This document shows positions 1 through 7,989 of a DNA stretch of 64,000 bases, piece after piece (within the stretch, counting starts at the first letter, position 1; each line of letters starts with the position of its first letter). The stretch lies in NCBI RefSeq assembly GCF_000716535.1, contig NZ_JNWV01000046.1:6815-70814 (forward strand), read 5' to 3'. The stretch is from Streptomyces flaveolus (GTDB taxonomy: Bacteria; Actinomycetota; Actinomycetes; Streptomycetales; Streptomycetaceae). The notes beneath the pieces were generated by a model. The model had not been told where the DNA came from. It saw only the letters and a program-made list of their open reading frames with translations, and searched no databases. The position numbers and the translations under genes were made by a program.

Positions 1-69
1 GGCTTCACGCTCTGCGTGTTCCGTCGCGACACGTATGAACGCACGGGGGAGTGTTTCCGCTTGCATCAC
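1..69 (-). CDS. N-terminus of a gene leaving the window, possibly an AMP-binding acyl-CoA ligase
   Basis: A leftward reading frame begins with GTG-ATG at 69-64 and runs off the window after 22-23 codons. An AGGA ribosome site lies 5 to 8 bases upstream. The visible N-terminus (METLPRAF-like, then IRVATEHAERE) resembles the first residues of AMP-dependent synthetases, which often start ETLPRAF...A.EH.D..AL. This is a weak match on very few residues. The gene is divergent from the epoxide hydrolase and shares its upstream region, with the palindrome at 130-143 between them. Confidence 0.4.
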   Translation of the reverse strand, partial: MMQAETLPRAFIRVATEHAEREA

Positions 70-129
70 GGTTCCTGACTCGGCGTCACGACGGACGCCC
101 CGCCGTCAGGCTCCACCCTAAACATTTTC

Positions 130-143
130 CTTGCTACGTCAAG
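130..143. promoter_or_regulatory. CTTG-N6-CAAG palindrome, candidate MarR operator
   Basis: CTTGCTACGTCAAG is read directly. It lies between the divergent partial gene and the epoxide hydrolase and matches the palindrome found in about a dozen other intergenic regions here. A half site (CTTGACTGGTGACG) follows at about 189-202. Confidence 0.5.
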
Positions 144-273
144 TAGGCGTATTGCGAAGCCTATTCCGCCACATAAACTTGTCACCGACTTGACTGGTGA
201 CGAAGAAGGCGTCAGGATCGCACTCATTCGCAAAGCGTAACCGCTTCAGTAAGTGATTTTTCAGGGAGTTTTC

Positions 274-1638
274 ATGGGAGCCACCGAAGAAACCGGCCAC
301 CTCACCACCGGCCGCCGCCGGTTCCTCGGCCTCGCCGCGGGCGCCGCGGCCGCCACCCAGCTCGGCCTCTCCGGCCAGGCGCACGCCGCGTCCGGCGGGC
401 CGGTACCCGCGGGCCCCGCACCGGCGGCCGGCGCCCGCCCCCTTTCCCCCCGTCCGGTCCCCGGGGTCCGTCCGTTCCGCATCAGGGTCCCGCAGCGGGA
501 GATCAACGAGCTGCGGCGGCGTGTGCGGGCGACCCGCTGGCCGGACCGGGAGACCGTCGGCGACCGGGCGCAGGGCGCCCAGCTGGGGAAGGTCCGCCCG
601 CTGGTCGAGTACTGGGGTACCCGCTACGACTGGCGCAAGGTCGAGGCGAGGCTCAACGCGCTGCCCCAGTTCATCACCGAGATCGACGGGCTGGACATCC
701 AGTTCGCCCACATCCGCTCGCCGCACGCCGACGCCATGCCGATGCTGATGACGCACGGCTGGCCCGGTTCGATCATCGAGTTGCTGAAGATCGTCGATCC
801 GCTCACCAACCCGACGGCCCACGGCGGACGTGCCGAGGACGCCTTCCACCTCGTCCTCCCGACGCTGCCCGGCTATGGCTTCTCCGGGACGCCCAGGAAG
901 GCCGGATGGAACCCGGCCCGCGTCGCGACCGCGTTCCACCGGCTCATGCTCCGGCTCGGTTACGGCGAGTACGTGTCCCAGGGCGGCGACTGGGGCGCGA
1001 TCATCGCGCAGATCCAGGCCACGCAGCGGCCCAAGGGGCTGCTGGGCATCCATGTGAACATGCCCGGCACCGTGCCGCCGGACATCCTCCGCCACCTGCG
1101 GAACTCCGACCCGGCTCCCGCCGGTCTGTCGGCCCGCGAGAAGGTCGCCTACGACCGGCTGCTGCACTTCTACCACGACGGCTTCGGCTACGCGGCGATG
1201 ATGAACCAGAGCCCGCAGACCATCGGTTACGCCCTGGCCGACTCGCCCGTGGCGATGGCGGCGTACTACTACGACAAGATCGCCGAGTGGACCGACTCCG
1301 GCGGTGAGCCCGAGAAGGTCCTCACCTACGACGAGATGCTCGACGCCATCTCGCTGTACTGGCTGACCAACACCGGGGCGTCCTCCTCCCGGCTGTACTG
1401 GGAGGGTTACCAGGCCGGCGGCGGACCGTTCGACGCGTTCCACATCCCCGACCTCCCCGTGGCGGTCACGGTGTTCCCGGCCGAGATCTACCCCGCGCCG
1501 CGGAGCTGGGGCGAGCGGGCCTACGGCAACCTCGTCCACTGGAACGAGGTCGACAGGGGAGGCCACTTCGCCGCCTGGGAGCAGCCGCGCCTGCTGGCCG
1601 AGGAACTGCGCGCGTCGTTCAGGTCGCTGCGGCACTGA
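274..1638 (+). CDS. Tat-exported epoxide hydrolase (EHN-domain type)
   Basis: An alpha/beta hydrolase expected to open epoxides to diols outside the membrane. ATG 274 is preferred over the in-frame GTG 253 because AGGGAG lies 5 bases before it. Residues 13-20 (GRRRFLGL) start a twin-arginine signal peptide that probably ends near AHA-38. An epoxide-hydrolase N-terminal domain follows (FRIRVPQREINELRRR, about residues 68-83), then the oxyanion motif HGWP (161-164), the nucleophile Asp239 in GGDWG, and the C-terminal His431 in GGHFAAW. The length of 454 residues fits the juvenile-hormone-epoxide-hydrolase-like bacterial family. The gene is monocistronic, ends at a strong hairpin and has a candidate MarR site upstream. 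The natural substrate cannot be read from the sequence. Confidence 0.9.
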   Translation: MGATEETGHLTTGRRRFLGLAAGAAAATQLGLSGQAHAASGGPVPAGPAPAAGARPLSPRPVPGVRPFRIRVPQREINELRRRVRATRWPDRETVGDRAQGAQLGKVRPLVEYWGTRYDWRKVEARLNALPQFITEIDGLDIQFAHIRSPHADAMPMLMTHGWPGSIIELLKIVDPLTNPTAHGGRAEDAFHLVLPTLPGYGFSGTPRKAGWNPARVATAFHRLMLRLGYGEYVSQGGDWGAIIAQIQATQRPKGLLGIHVNMPGTVPPDILRHLRNSDPAPAGLSAREKVAYDRLLHFYHDGFGYAAMMNQSPQTIGYALADSPVAMAAYYYDKIAEWTDSGGEPEKVLTYDEMLDAISLYWLTNTGASSSRLYWEGYQAGGGPFDAFHIPDLPVAVTVFPAEIYPAPRSWGERAYGNLVHWNEVDRGGHFAAWEQPRLLAEELRASFRSLRH

Positions 1639-1732
1639 CCCCCGCCGCGCGATGCGGAAAGGGCCGTCGACGGCGGGATGAGCGCGGGGCACTGAGCACG
1701 CGCCGAAGCCGGCCGCGTGTGCGCGGAAAGGG

Positions 1733-1766
1733 CTGTGGCCGGTCCGGTGAACCGGACCGGCCACAG
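1733..1766. terminator. Strong hairpin between convergent genes
   Basis: Perfect 15-bp stem (CTGTGGCCGGTCCGG and its complement) with a TGAA loop, no U tract, as is common in Streptomyces. It lies 95 bases after the epoxide hydrolase and 215 bases beyond the stop of the convergent reductase, so it may serve both. Confidence 0.75.
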
Positions 1767-1981
1767 GCGCCCGCGGTCCGGTACGTGTGCGTGTCGTGCC
1801 CGATTGCCCTCCGGTTGCCGGACCGGCTCACCCATTCGAAGACGGTGGGTGGGCCCAGGCCGGTGCGATCACCCCGGCCCTCCGCGGCTGGGCGGCGTCG
1901 GCCGACTGACCGGCGCGGACGTCCTGATCATCCTTGGAGACGCTAGAGACCGCCTCGGCCACCCCCGCCGACGACACCGCC

Positions 1982-2665
1982 TCAGCGAGCCTCGCTGACG
2001 GCGTGGCCCGGCTCCGACGCGGGGAAGCGGTCGAGCATGGCGCGCAGTTCCCCGGCGTCCACGTTGGCGCCGAAGGGTTCGGAGCCTGGCTGCAGTCGTA
2101 TGCCGCCGGCGAGCGGGCCGGCGATGACAGGGTCGAAGCCGAGGGCGTGGACGAGGTGCGCGACCGTGGCCCTGTCGTCGGGGTCGTCACCGGCGAGGGC
2201 GATCGCCTTGCGGTCGGCCGCCCCGGCCGGCCGGGCCTCGTCCTCGAGGTCGTGGTAGCCCATGTGGTTGAACGCCTTGACCACGCGGGAGCCCGGCAGG
2301 AACGCCTGGACCAGTTCGCTGGTGGAGGTGTGCGGGTCGGTGAAGTCGTCGCGTATCCCGTCGACTTCCCACCAGTAGTTCATGGCGTCGACGACGAGTT
2401 TGCCGCGCAGCGCCTCCACCGGGACGCTGCGGTACTTGCCCAGGGGCAGCGCCAGGATCGCCACGTCGGCCTGGGCCGCGGCCTCCTGCGCGGTGACCGC
2501 GACCGCGCCGGGGGCGAGGACCTCCACGGTGAGAGCGATGGCGTCGGCCTCACCCGAACCCGCGATCAGCACCCGGTAGCCGGCCGCCACCGCGAGCCGG
2601 GCCAGTACGGTTCCCACCTTTCCCGCGCCCAGGACGCCGATCGTGCGGACGTCGGTGATGTTCAT
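1982..2665 (-). CDS. NADPH-dependent F420 reductase-like protein (PF03807-type)
   Basis: A 227-residue Rossmann protein. The N-terminal nucleotide motif [16 protein letters not shown] (about 9-24) and the segments [22 protein letters not shown] and [10 protein letters not shown] match the NADP oxidoreductase/coenzyme-F420-dependent family (PF03807), including the typical AFN motif. Members transfer hydride between NADP and F420 or act as related small dehydrogenases. ATG 2665 has GAAGGAG 6 bases upstream. It lies just downstream of a broken luciferase-like, possibly flavin or F420-dependent gene, so the two may once have worked together. True F420 use is inferred from the family only. Confidence 0.8.
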   Translation of the reverse strand: MNITDVRTIGVLGAGKVGTVLARLAVAAGYRVLIAGSGEADAIALTVEVLAPGAVAVTAQEAAAQADVAILALPLGKYRSVPVEALRGKLVVDAMNYWWEVDGIRDDFTDPHTSTSELVQAFLPGSRVVKAFNHMGYHDLEDEARPAGAADRKAIALAGDDPDDRATVAHLVHALGFDPVIAGPLAGGIRLQPGSEPFGANVDAGELRAMLDRFPASEPGHAVSEAR

Positions 2666-2724
2666 TGCGCTCCTTCGCGTCTTCCTCGGGGCCTTCTGTC
2701 AGCCGGCCGGCACGACCAGGGGGA

Positions 2725-3532
2725 TCACCTCGGTGCCGTACCGGGCCGGACACCGGCGGGCTCGTCGCTGAGCAGTTCCCGCACGCGCGGGGCGACTTCG
2801 CGGCCCAGCAGTTCGATCGTGCGGGCGCGGGCCTGCCGGGGCAGGCGCATGACGTCGTACTTGAGGTCGAAGCGGCTGAGGTGCAGATCTCGGGCCGTAC
2901 GAGCGATCTTGCGGGCGACCGTCTCCGGGGACCCGACGTAGAGCGCGCCGTCGGCGAGTTCCGCCTCGTAGCGTGCGCGGGTCGGGGCGTAGAACCCGCG
3001 TTCCTCGGCCAGTGCGGTCACGACCGGCTGCCAGTACCGCCACCAGGTCTCGACCGCCTCCTCGTCGGTGTCGGCGACGAGTCCCAGGGAGTGCTGGCCG
3101 ACCGGCTGCGGGCAGCTTCTCCTCGAAGAGCTGCTCGTAGTCGGCGATGTCGTAGCCGAACAGCGGGAAGGACTCCGTGGCGGACGCGCGCCCCAGGACC
3201 AACTGCGCCCGGCCGCCGGACACCGCGTCCAGCGTCGAGAACTCCTGGTAGAGCCGCACGGGGTCGTTGGTGCTGAGCACGGTGACCGACGTGCCGAGCC
3301 GGATGCGTTCCGTGGCTGTCGCCATGGCGGCGAGCAGGACCGGAGTGGCGCTGTCGACGTGGCCCGCACGGTAGTGCTCTCCGACGCTGAAGACGTCGAG
3401 CCCCGACGCCTCGGCGAGCGCGGCCTCCTCGACGAGCAGCCGTACCGTCTCGGCGTCGTCGAGGACACGGCCGTCGTCCGTCGCGACCTCTCCGAAGGAG
3501 TTGACTCCGATATCGAAGGGCGTGGCGCTCAT
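2725..3532 (-). pseudogene. Luciferase-like (LLM) flavin monooxygenase with an out-of-frame internal deletion
   Basis: The 5' part starts at ATG 3532 with GGAGGA upstream and reads as the N-terminal half of an LLM flavin-dependent oxidoreductase (GVNSFGEVATD, VFSVGEHYR, RIRLGTSVTVLSTNDPVRLYQ) up to FEEKL near 3108. The next family-like segment (QPVGQHSLGLVADTDEEA, then GALYVGSPETVARKIART and SRFDLKYDV) is in a different frame and runs to a stop at 2725. About 80 residues normally found between these parts are missing, so the junction removed sequence and shifted the frame. Codon use on both sides is normal, which suggests a recent event. Two palindromes of the recurrent type precede it. Confidence 0.8.
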
Positions 3533-3568
3533 GACCTCTCCTCCGCCGGCTCGACCGCCGGCGTTGTA

Positions 3569-3610
3569 ATTGACACAGCAAGCATCAATCAATATGATTG
3601 ACGTGTCAAA
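3569..3610. promoter_or_regulatory. Two candidate MarR operators
   Basis: ATTGACACAGCAAG (3569-3582) and ATTGACGTGTCAAA (3597-3610), centres 28 bp apart, lie between the monooxygenase pseudogene and the divergent dehydrogenase. The second contains TTGAC-GT-GTCAA, a 5-bp-arm palindrome. Confidence 0.55.
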
Positions 3611-3722
3611 TATGCGGGTGGGGTGAGGCCGCACGGGCCTCAGTCACGCCTTCCGGCCGACCTACAGGACAGGCTGGTTCGCCCCCCGGGTCCGCAGGGA
3701 GGTGACGGGATAGCATCCGCGC

Positions 3723-4622
3723 ATGTCGACGATCTGCCTGATAGGTGTGGGACGGATGGGCGAACCGGTGTGCCGCCGTCTCGTCCTCGCCGGGCACGAG
3801 GTGCGGGCCTACGACATCCGGCCCGAGCGCCGGGCGGCGGTCCGGTCGTGCGGCGCCCGGTGGTCGGACTCGGCGGTGGCCGCGGCGTCGGGGGCGGACG
3901 TGCTCCTCACGGTGCTGCCCGGTCCGGCCGAGGTCACGGCGGCCGTGCGGGACGTCGTCCTCCAGGCGCTGGCCGCGAACGCCACGTGGATCGACATGAG
4001 CAGCAACGCGCCTACGGCCGCGGGCCCCTGCCGGGAGCAGGCGGCGGCGCACGGTGTCGGATTCCTGGAGTCGCCCATCGGCGGCTCGCCCGCGGACGCC
4101 GCTGAGGCGCGGTTGCGGCTTTTCGTGGGAGGCGACGCGACTCTCCTGGAGCGTCACCGTCCCCTGCTGTCAGCGGTCGCCGACCGCATCACCCATGTCG
4201 GCGGACCCGGTACCGGCTACACCGCCAAGCTGCTGGTGAACCTCCTGTGGTTCGGTCAGGCGGTCGCCACCGCGGAGGCGCTGCTGCTCGGGCGGCGCGC
4301 CGGCATCGACCTGGGCGTCCTCACGGACGTCCTGGCCGCGGGTCCCGCCTCGTCCGCCTTCGTCCGCCGGGACCTGCCCGCGCTCCTCGCCGGTGACTAC
4401 CTTCCCGCGTACGGCCTGGACCGCATCCACGACCAGTTGGCGGCGATCACCGCTCTGGCGGAACAGTGCGGCACTCCGCACGCCGTCGCGGACACCGTCC
4501 GGCGCCTGCACCAGGAGGCGCTCGAACGGTACGGGCCGGTCGACGGCGAGCTGCTGGCGGTGGCACTGCTCGAGGAGAGGGCCGGTACGCTGCTGCGCCA
4601 CCCGGGCGCGGCAGCCGGCTGA
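3723..4622 (+). CDS. NAD(P)-binding beta-hydroxyacid dehydrogenase (3-hydroxyisobutyrate dehydrogenase family)
   Basis: A 299-residue protein of the 6-phosphogluconate/3-hydroxyisobutyrate dehydrogenase family. It shows the dinucleotide motif LIGVGRMGEP (6-15), the substrate-binding stretch DMSSNAPTAAG (91-101), SPIGGS (117-122) and the catalytic lysine K169 in GYTAKLLVN. The C-terminal helical domain is complete. The family oxidises 3-hydroxy acids or reduces short aldehydes and imines; the substrate is not predictable, and an imine reductase is possible. ATG 3723 is the only start after an in-frame stop at 3711, although the best Shine-Dalgarno (GGAGGTG, 3698-3704) is unusually far at 18 bases. 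Confidence 0.85.
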   Translation: MSTICLIGVGRMGEPVCRRLVLAGHEVRAYDIRPERRAAVRSCGARWSDSAVAAASGADVLLTVLPGPAEVTAAVRDVVLQALAANATWIDMSSNAPTAAGPCREQAAAHGVGFLESPIGGSPADAAEARLRLFVGGDATLLERHRPLLSAVADRITHVGGPGTGYTAKLLVNLLWFGQAVATAEALLLGRRAGIDLGVLTDVLAAGPASSAFVRRDLPALLAGDYLPAYGLDRIHDQLAAITALAEQCGTPHAVADTVRRLHQEALERYGPVDGELLAVALLEERAGTLLRHPGAAAG

Positions 4623-4664
4623 CGTCGCCGCCACGGGCGGGGCCGTGCGCACGGGATATTCACA

Positions 4665-4678
4665 CATGTGCCCACATG
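4665..4678. promoter_or_regulatory. CATGTG-CC-CACATG inverted repeat
   Basis: Perfect 6-bp arms with a 2-bp spacer in the gap between the dehydrogenase and the NADH dehydrogenase-like gene. The same half site recurs in the 15-bp palindrome at 12453-12467. Possible repressor site; the regulator is unknown. Confidence 0.35.
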
Positions 4679-4819
4679 GAGAGGTTTCGCACGTCCCGGG
4701 AGCCCGTCTGAACCCCGCACGTGTCTCCGGGCGTGCAACGGAAGGCGGCCCCTGGCCGGGCGGCATCGGTTGTCTGTCGAGGAGGAGACTCGGCAGGAGT
4801 ACGAAGAAGTGAGCTCATC

Positions 4820-5938
4820 ATGGCCATAGTCACGACCAAGCGACGGGTCGTCATCATCGGCGGGGGGTACGCGGGAGTACGCCTGGCGCGCGAACTCGAC
4901 GCGGACGCCGACGTCACGCTCATCGACCTCAAGGAGGCGTTCTTCCACCGCGTCGCCTCGCTACGGGCCAGCACCGACGAGGAATGGACGTACGCCCCCT
5001 TCGTCCCGTACGACTCACTTCTCGCCCGCGGCCGTGTCGTGCGCAACAAGGCCGTCGGCATAGCGACCGCGGAACGTGAGGTGGTCCTCGCCACCGGCCA
5101 CCGGGTGCCGTACGACGCCCTGGTGATCGCGACAGGCGCCGACTACCAGGAACCGGCGCGCTTCACCGGCAGCACCGTCGAGGAGGCGGCGGAGTCCTTC
5201 CGCAGCCACCAGCGACGCGTCGCCGGAGCTCGCAGCATCCTGGTCATCGGGGGCGGCCCCTCCGGCGTGGAACTGGCGGCGGAACTGCGGCGGGCCAACC
5301 CGCCGGCCACGGTGACCCTCGCACACCGCGGCCCCCGCCTGCTCAACCACCACGGCACCGGCCGGATGGGCCGTCAGGCGAGGGCCTGGCTGGAGCGGCA
5401 CGACGTGCGGGTCCTGGTGGACACCTTCGTCGCCTCCGCCGCCGGCGTCGGCGCCCGGCTGCGGGACCAGGCGGGCAGCCCCCTCTCCGCCGACGTCGTG
5501 TTCTGGACGACCGGCACCACTCCGAACACCCTGTGGCTCCGTCTGGCGGGACTCGGTACCTGGCTCGACGGCAGCGGTCACGTCAAGGTGGACACACACC
5601 TGAGGGTGCTGGGACAGAGGGACGTCTTCGCGGTCGGCGACGTCAACGACGTGTCCGAGGCCAAGCTCAGCCCCTCGGCGGTGGCGCAGGGGGAGGCCGC
5701 GGCGCACAACGTCCGCGCGTACCTCGACCACGGCAAGCACGGGGGCCGGCCACGCCCGTACAAGCCCGCGCCGGTCAGGATCTTCTCCGTGCCCCTCGGA
5801 CCCGAAGGGGGCACCACCCTCCTCCCGGCGCTCGGCCGCGACGCCCTGGTCCTCGGCAACAGGGCGACGTCGGCGCTCAAGAGCAGGAACCTGGCCGTGC
5901 CGGCGATCCGCAAGCTGCTGGGTGTCACCGACGGCTGA
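4820..5938 (+). CDS. FAD-dependent NAD(P)H:quinone oxidoreductase (NDH-2/AIFM2-like)
   Basis: A 372-residue single-chain flavoprotein of the pyridine-nucleotide-disulfide superfamily. It has an N-terminal FAD motif (VVIIGGGYAGVRLA, about 10-23), the ATG-like motif VIATGADY, a second nucleotide motif (ILVIGGGPSGVELAAEL) and the C-terminal FAD motif DVFAVGDVND. It has no CxxxxC redox pair, so it is an NDH-2 or ferroptosis-suppressor-like quinone or dye reductase rather than a disulfide reductase. ATG 4820 is chosen because homologous sequence starts there; the upstream in-frame extension from 4721 is not conserved in character. The ribosome site is weak (AGAAG about 9 bases upstream). Confidence 0.85.
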   Translation: MAIVTTKRRVVIIGGGYAGVRLARELDADADVTLIDLKEAFFHRVASLRASTDEEWTYAPFVPYDSLLARGRVVRNKAVGIATAEREVVLATGHRVPYDALVIATGADYQEPARFTGSTVEEAAESFRSHQRRVAGARSILVIGGGPSGVELAAELRRANPPATVTLAHRGPRLLNHHGTGRMGRQARAWLERHDVRVLVDTFVASAAGVGARLRDQAGSPLSADVVFWTTGTTPNTLWLRLAGLGTWLDGSGHVKVDTHLRVLGQRDVFAVGDVNDVSEAKLSPSAVAQGEAAAHNVRAYLDHGKHGGRPRPYKPAPVRIFSVPLGPEGGTTLLPALGRDALVLGNRATSALKSRNLAVPAIRKLLGVTDG

Positions 5939-5984
5939 CGGGTGTCCGCGCAGCACCACGTGTCCCGACGGTCCCTGGCGAGGA

Positions 5985-6230
5985 CTCCTGGGGCAGGACG
6001 AGCCGCCGGAGCGGGAGCGGCAGGCGGCTCCGCTCGCAGCCGCGGCGGCGGGCATCGCCCTGCCGGCCTGGGGACAGGACCCCGCCGTGATCACCGCGGT
6101 GCCGCGCCGGGTGCTGTCGGCGGCGAGTTTCACCGCCGCCGCGTCCCGCATCCGCGACGGGAACGCCGGGGTGCCGACGGCACCGAGGGTGGCACGCCGG
6201 CTTGTCGCGGCGGTCTCCGCCGGACGCGGG
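5985..6230 (+). pseudogene. C-terminal remnant of a macrolide-type (MGT) glycosyltransferase
   Basis: One frame reads like the tail of an MGT-family UDP-sugar transferase: GQDEPPERERQAAPLAAAAA resembles the PQ..DQ..NA acceptor loop, followed by GIALP, VRRVL-like PRRVLSAASFTAAASRIRD and NAGVPTAPRVARRL. No start codon, donor domain or N-terminal half is present, and the sequence around it is non-coding in character. This is a recognition of pattern, not a database match. Confidence 0.5.
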
Positions 6231-6255
6231 CGCCAGGTGTGTGGACCGCACCCTT

Positions 6256-6289
6256 CCGGCCCTCGGCCGGGGCCCCGGCCGAGGGCCGG
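6256..6289. terminator. 34-bp perfect palindrome, probable terminator
   Basis: CCGGCCCTCGGCCGGGG is followed directly by its exact complement, giving about 15 paired bases and a 4-base loop. It lies 25 bases beyond the stop of the truncated MarR gene. Confidence 0.7.
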
Positions 6290-6313
6290 CCTGCCCGCTC
6301 GGGCGACGGTGCG

Positions 6314-6628
6314 TCAGACGGACGCTATGCGCTCCAGAACCTTCGCGGCGGCGGCGATGTCGCAGCCCTCCAGACGCGAGAACACATGGCGTCGTACGCT
6401 CGCGAGATTGGTGGGCCAGGCCTGCTTCAGCTGCGTCCACCCGGCGCTGGTGAGAACGGCCAGCCAGGCCCTCCCGTCGTCGGGTGACTTCTCAGTACCC
6501 GAAATCGGATGCTCTTCCAGCATGTCCCCGTCCACGACCCGGGGCAGAAGTGTGATTACTCTCCCCAAGGCCCGTAGGAAGGCCTCCTCGTCGCGGTTCA
6601 AGGGCTTGATGGTTGTCACGTCTGCCAT
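6314..6628 (-). pseudogene. MarR regulator lacking its winged-helix region (in-frame deletion)
   Basis: A 104-residue frame closely related to the two intact MarR proteins at 40-41 kb. Residues 9-36 (PLNRDEEAFLRALGRVI ... DMLEEHPIS) align with their N-terminus and the tail (DDGRAWLAVLTSAGWTQL, then KQAWPTNLASVRRHVF) with their C-terminus. About 58 residues between, covering recognition helix and wing, are absent with the frame kept. The helices that form the MarR dimer interface are retained, so a dimer-only decoy is conceivable, but no ribosome site is visible before ATG 6628 and a dead remnant is more likely. Confidence 0.7.
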
Positions 6629-6833
6629 GGCGCCAGTGTAAATGCCGGAACTCTGTCGCAGACCGGTGCGTACCGGTTCCTATCCCGGACTCCCGTCGCG
6701 GAAAGGGAATTTGCAGAACAGAATGCGACCGGTCGACTTAAATTGCAGGGGAAAGTAAAAACATTTCACGATTTTCAGGAGATACGTGTGCGGCCAGGTG
6801 TCCGGTGCCCATGGCCGCCCTGGGTGACCGCCG

Positions 6834-7170
6834 CTTCTGGCCACCGTCGACGTGCATGATCTCGCCGGTGACGAAGGGAGCGCCGTCGGCCTCCGGTGGG
6901 TGGTAACGGCGCATCACTATGGGGTGTGTCCGCCAGGACGGCATTCTCATGACATCGTTGAGGTTTTCAGCAGCGAGGAAACCGGTTCCTGGATTCCGGC
7001 GAGTGTAGGGCGCGGCCGTGGCCGGGGAAACCCGCGGACAACCAGTCCGTGCCCTTGATCCGAGGCCGGACGGCCTGTCGTACGCCGTCGCGCAGGTACG
7101 TGCTCGGTTCGGTGTCCACGGTGCCCGGCTCGACGAGGCTCACCGGCCCCCGTCAGGGCACGGCAGCCGC
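6834..7170 (-). pseudogene. Decayed short-chain dehydrogenase remnant(s)
   Basis: Two SDR signatures survive in different frames on the minus strand. Near 7160-7030 a frame reads VSLVEPGTVDTEPSTYLRDG then IKGTDWL, typical of the C-terminal third of NADP SDRs. Near 6890-6834 another reads ADGAPFVTGEIMHVDGGQ, the usual end of FabG-like SDRs. No Rossmann motif or YxxxK remains. They may be pieces of one gene or of two. Confidence 0.55.
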
Positions 7171-7264
7171 GCTCAGCGCTCCGAGAACCCCGGCCGGACT
7201 CACCGGACCCGGGCGTCGTCGCGGCCGGAGTCGGTGAACGCACTGGCCGCGGACACCGGCGCGG

Positions 7265-7753
7265 TCATTCCGTCCTGCGACCGGTCCCGCGCATCAGCCC
7301 GGCGAGGGACTCGTCCAGTCGCAGCATGCCGCTCTCGGTGCCGGCCGCCACGCTGCCGTAGGCGCGGTCGAGGAAGCGTCGCAGCGCGGTGGCCGGCGCG
7401 GACACGATCGTGGTGCCGGTCGGCGAGCTGATCCGGATGCACAGCGCGCCCCGTCCCGCCCGCATCTGCTGCGGGCGACGCGGCGCGGGCCAGGTCTGCA
7501 CGTCTCCGAGACCTGCGGGCCTCGACAGCCCCTCCGCGAGGAGATCACGCGCGAACACCCATTCCACCGGTGGCGTCACACCCGAGTCCACCACCATCCG
7601 CACGGCGTACGGCTCGTCGGCCGCGTAGTGGAAGGAGAGGGTGACCGGCACGGTGACCGAACCGTCGAGCAGGACGGTGCCTTCGCACCGGCAGCTGGCG
7701 CCCGGCCGGGGTGAGGACGCCGGGCCGGGACGGTGGGGGGAGTGATGGCTCAT
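7265..7753 (-). CDS. SsgA-like (SALP) sporulation/cell-division regulator
   Basis: A 162-residue protein with the hallmarks of the actinomycete-specific SsgA family (PF04686): LSFHYAADEPYAVRMVVD, the strongly conserved VEWVFARDLLAEGLSRPAG, GDVQTWPAP, and TTIVSAPATALRRFLDRAY. SsgA-like proteins help place septa and direct cell-wall events during sporulation of hyphae, so this marks the host as a morphologically complex actinomycete. It appears to be a single gene. The Shine-Dalgarno before ATG 7753 is poor. A GACCGGTC palindrome lies about 100 bases upstream. Confidence 0.9.
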   Translation of the reverse strand: MSHHSPHRPGPASSPRPGASCRCEGTVLLDGSVTVPVTLSFHYAADEPYAVRMVVDSGVTPPVEWVFARDLLAEGLSRPAGLGDVQTWPAPRRPQQMRAGRGALCIRISSPTGTTIVSAPATALRRFLDRAYGSVAAGTESGMLRLDESLAGLMRGTGRRTE

Positions 7754-7853
7754 ATCTTGCTCATTCGCTCAGGCGCTGCGCCGCGACGGCGCCCGCGGGC
7801 CGGCCGACTCGCCGCGGGAGCGAGGTGCCGTGAGGACGTAATGCCCAACAGGT

Positions 7854-7861
7854 GACCGGTC
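7854..7861. promoter_or_regulatory. GACCGGTC palindrome upstream of the SsgA-like gene
   Basis: The core GACCGGTC with flanks AGGTGACCGGTC recurs at 8599-8606 (AGGCGACCGGTC), in front of the DsbA-like gene. An 8-bp palindrome is short, so its regulatory role is speculative. Confidence 0.25.
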
Positions 7862-7989
7862 GTCTAGATTCCGGTGGGCCCGGCCGGGAAGAGGTTCCCG
7901 ACACTCGGCGGCGCATGGCGGCACGTCGCCAGGCCGCGCAGCGGTCGCCGTACGCGGCACCGTAGCCGGGTCACCCCGTGCGAGCCGGC

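Noticed and set aside
139..1764. A 541-codon frame antisense to the epoxide hydrolase
   Set aside because: The epoxide hydrolase on the other strand has a signal peptide, ribosome site and complete catalytic set; the antisense frame has none.
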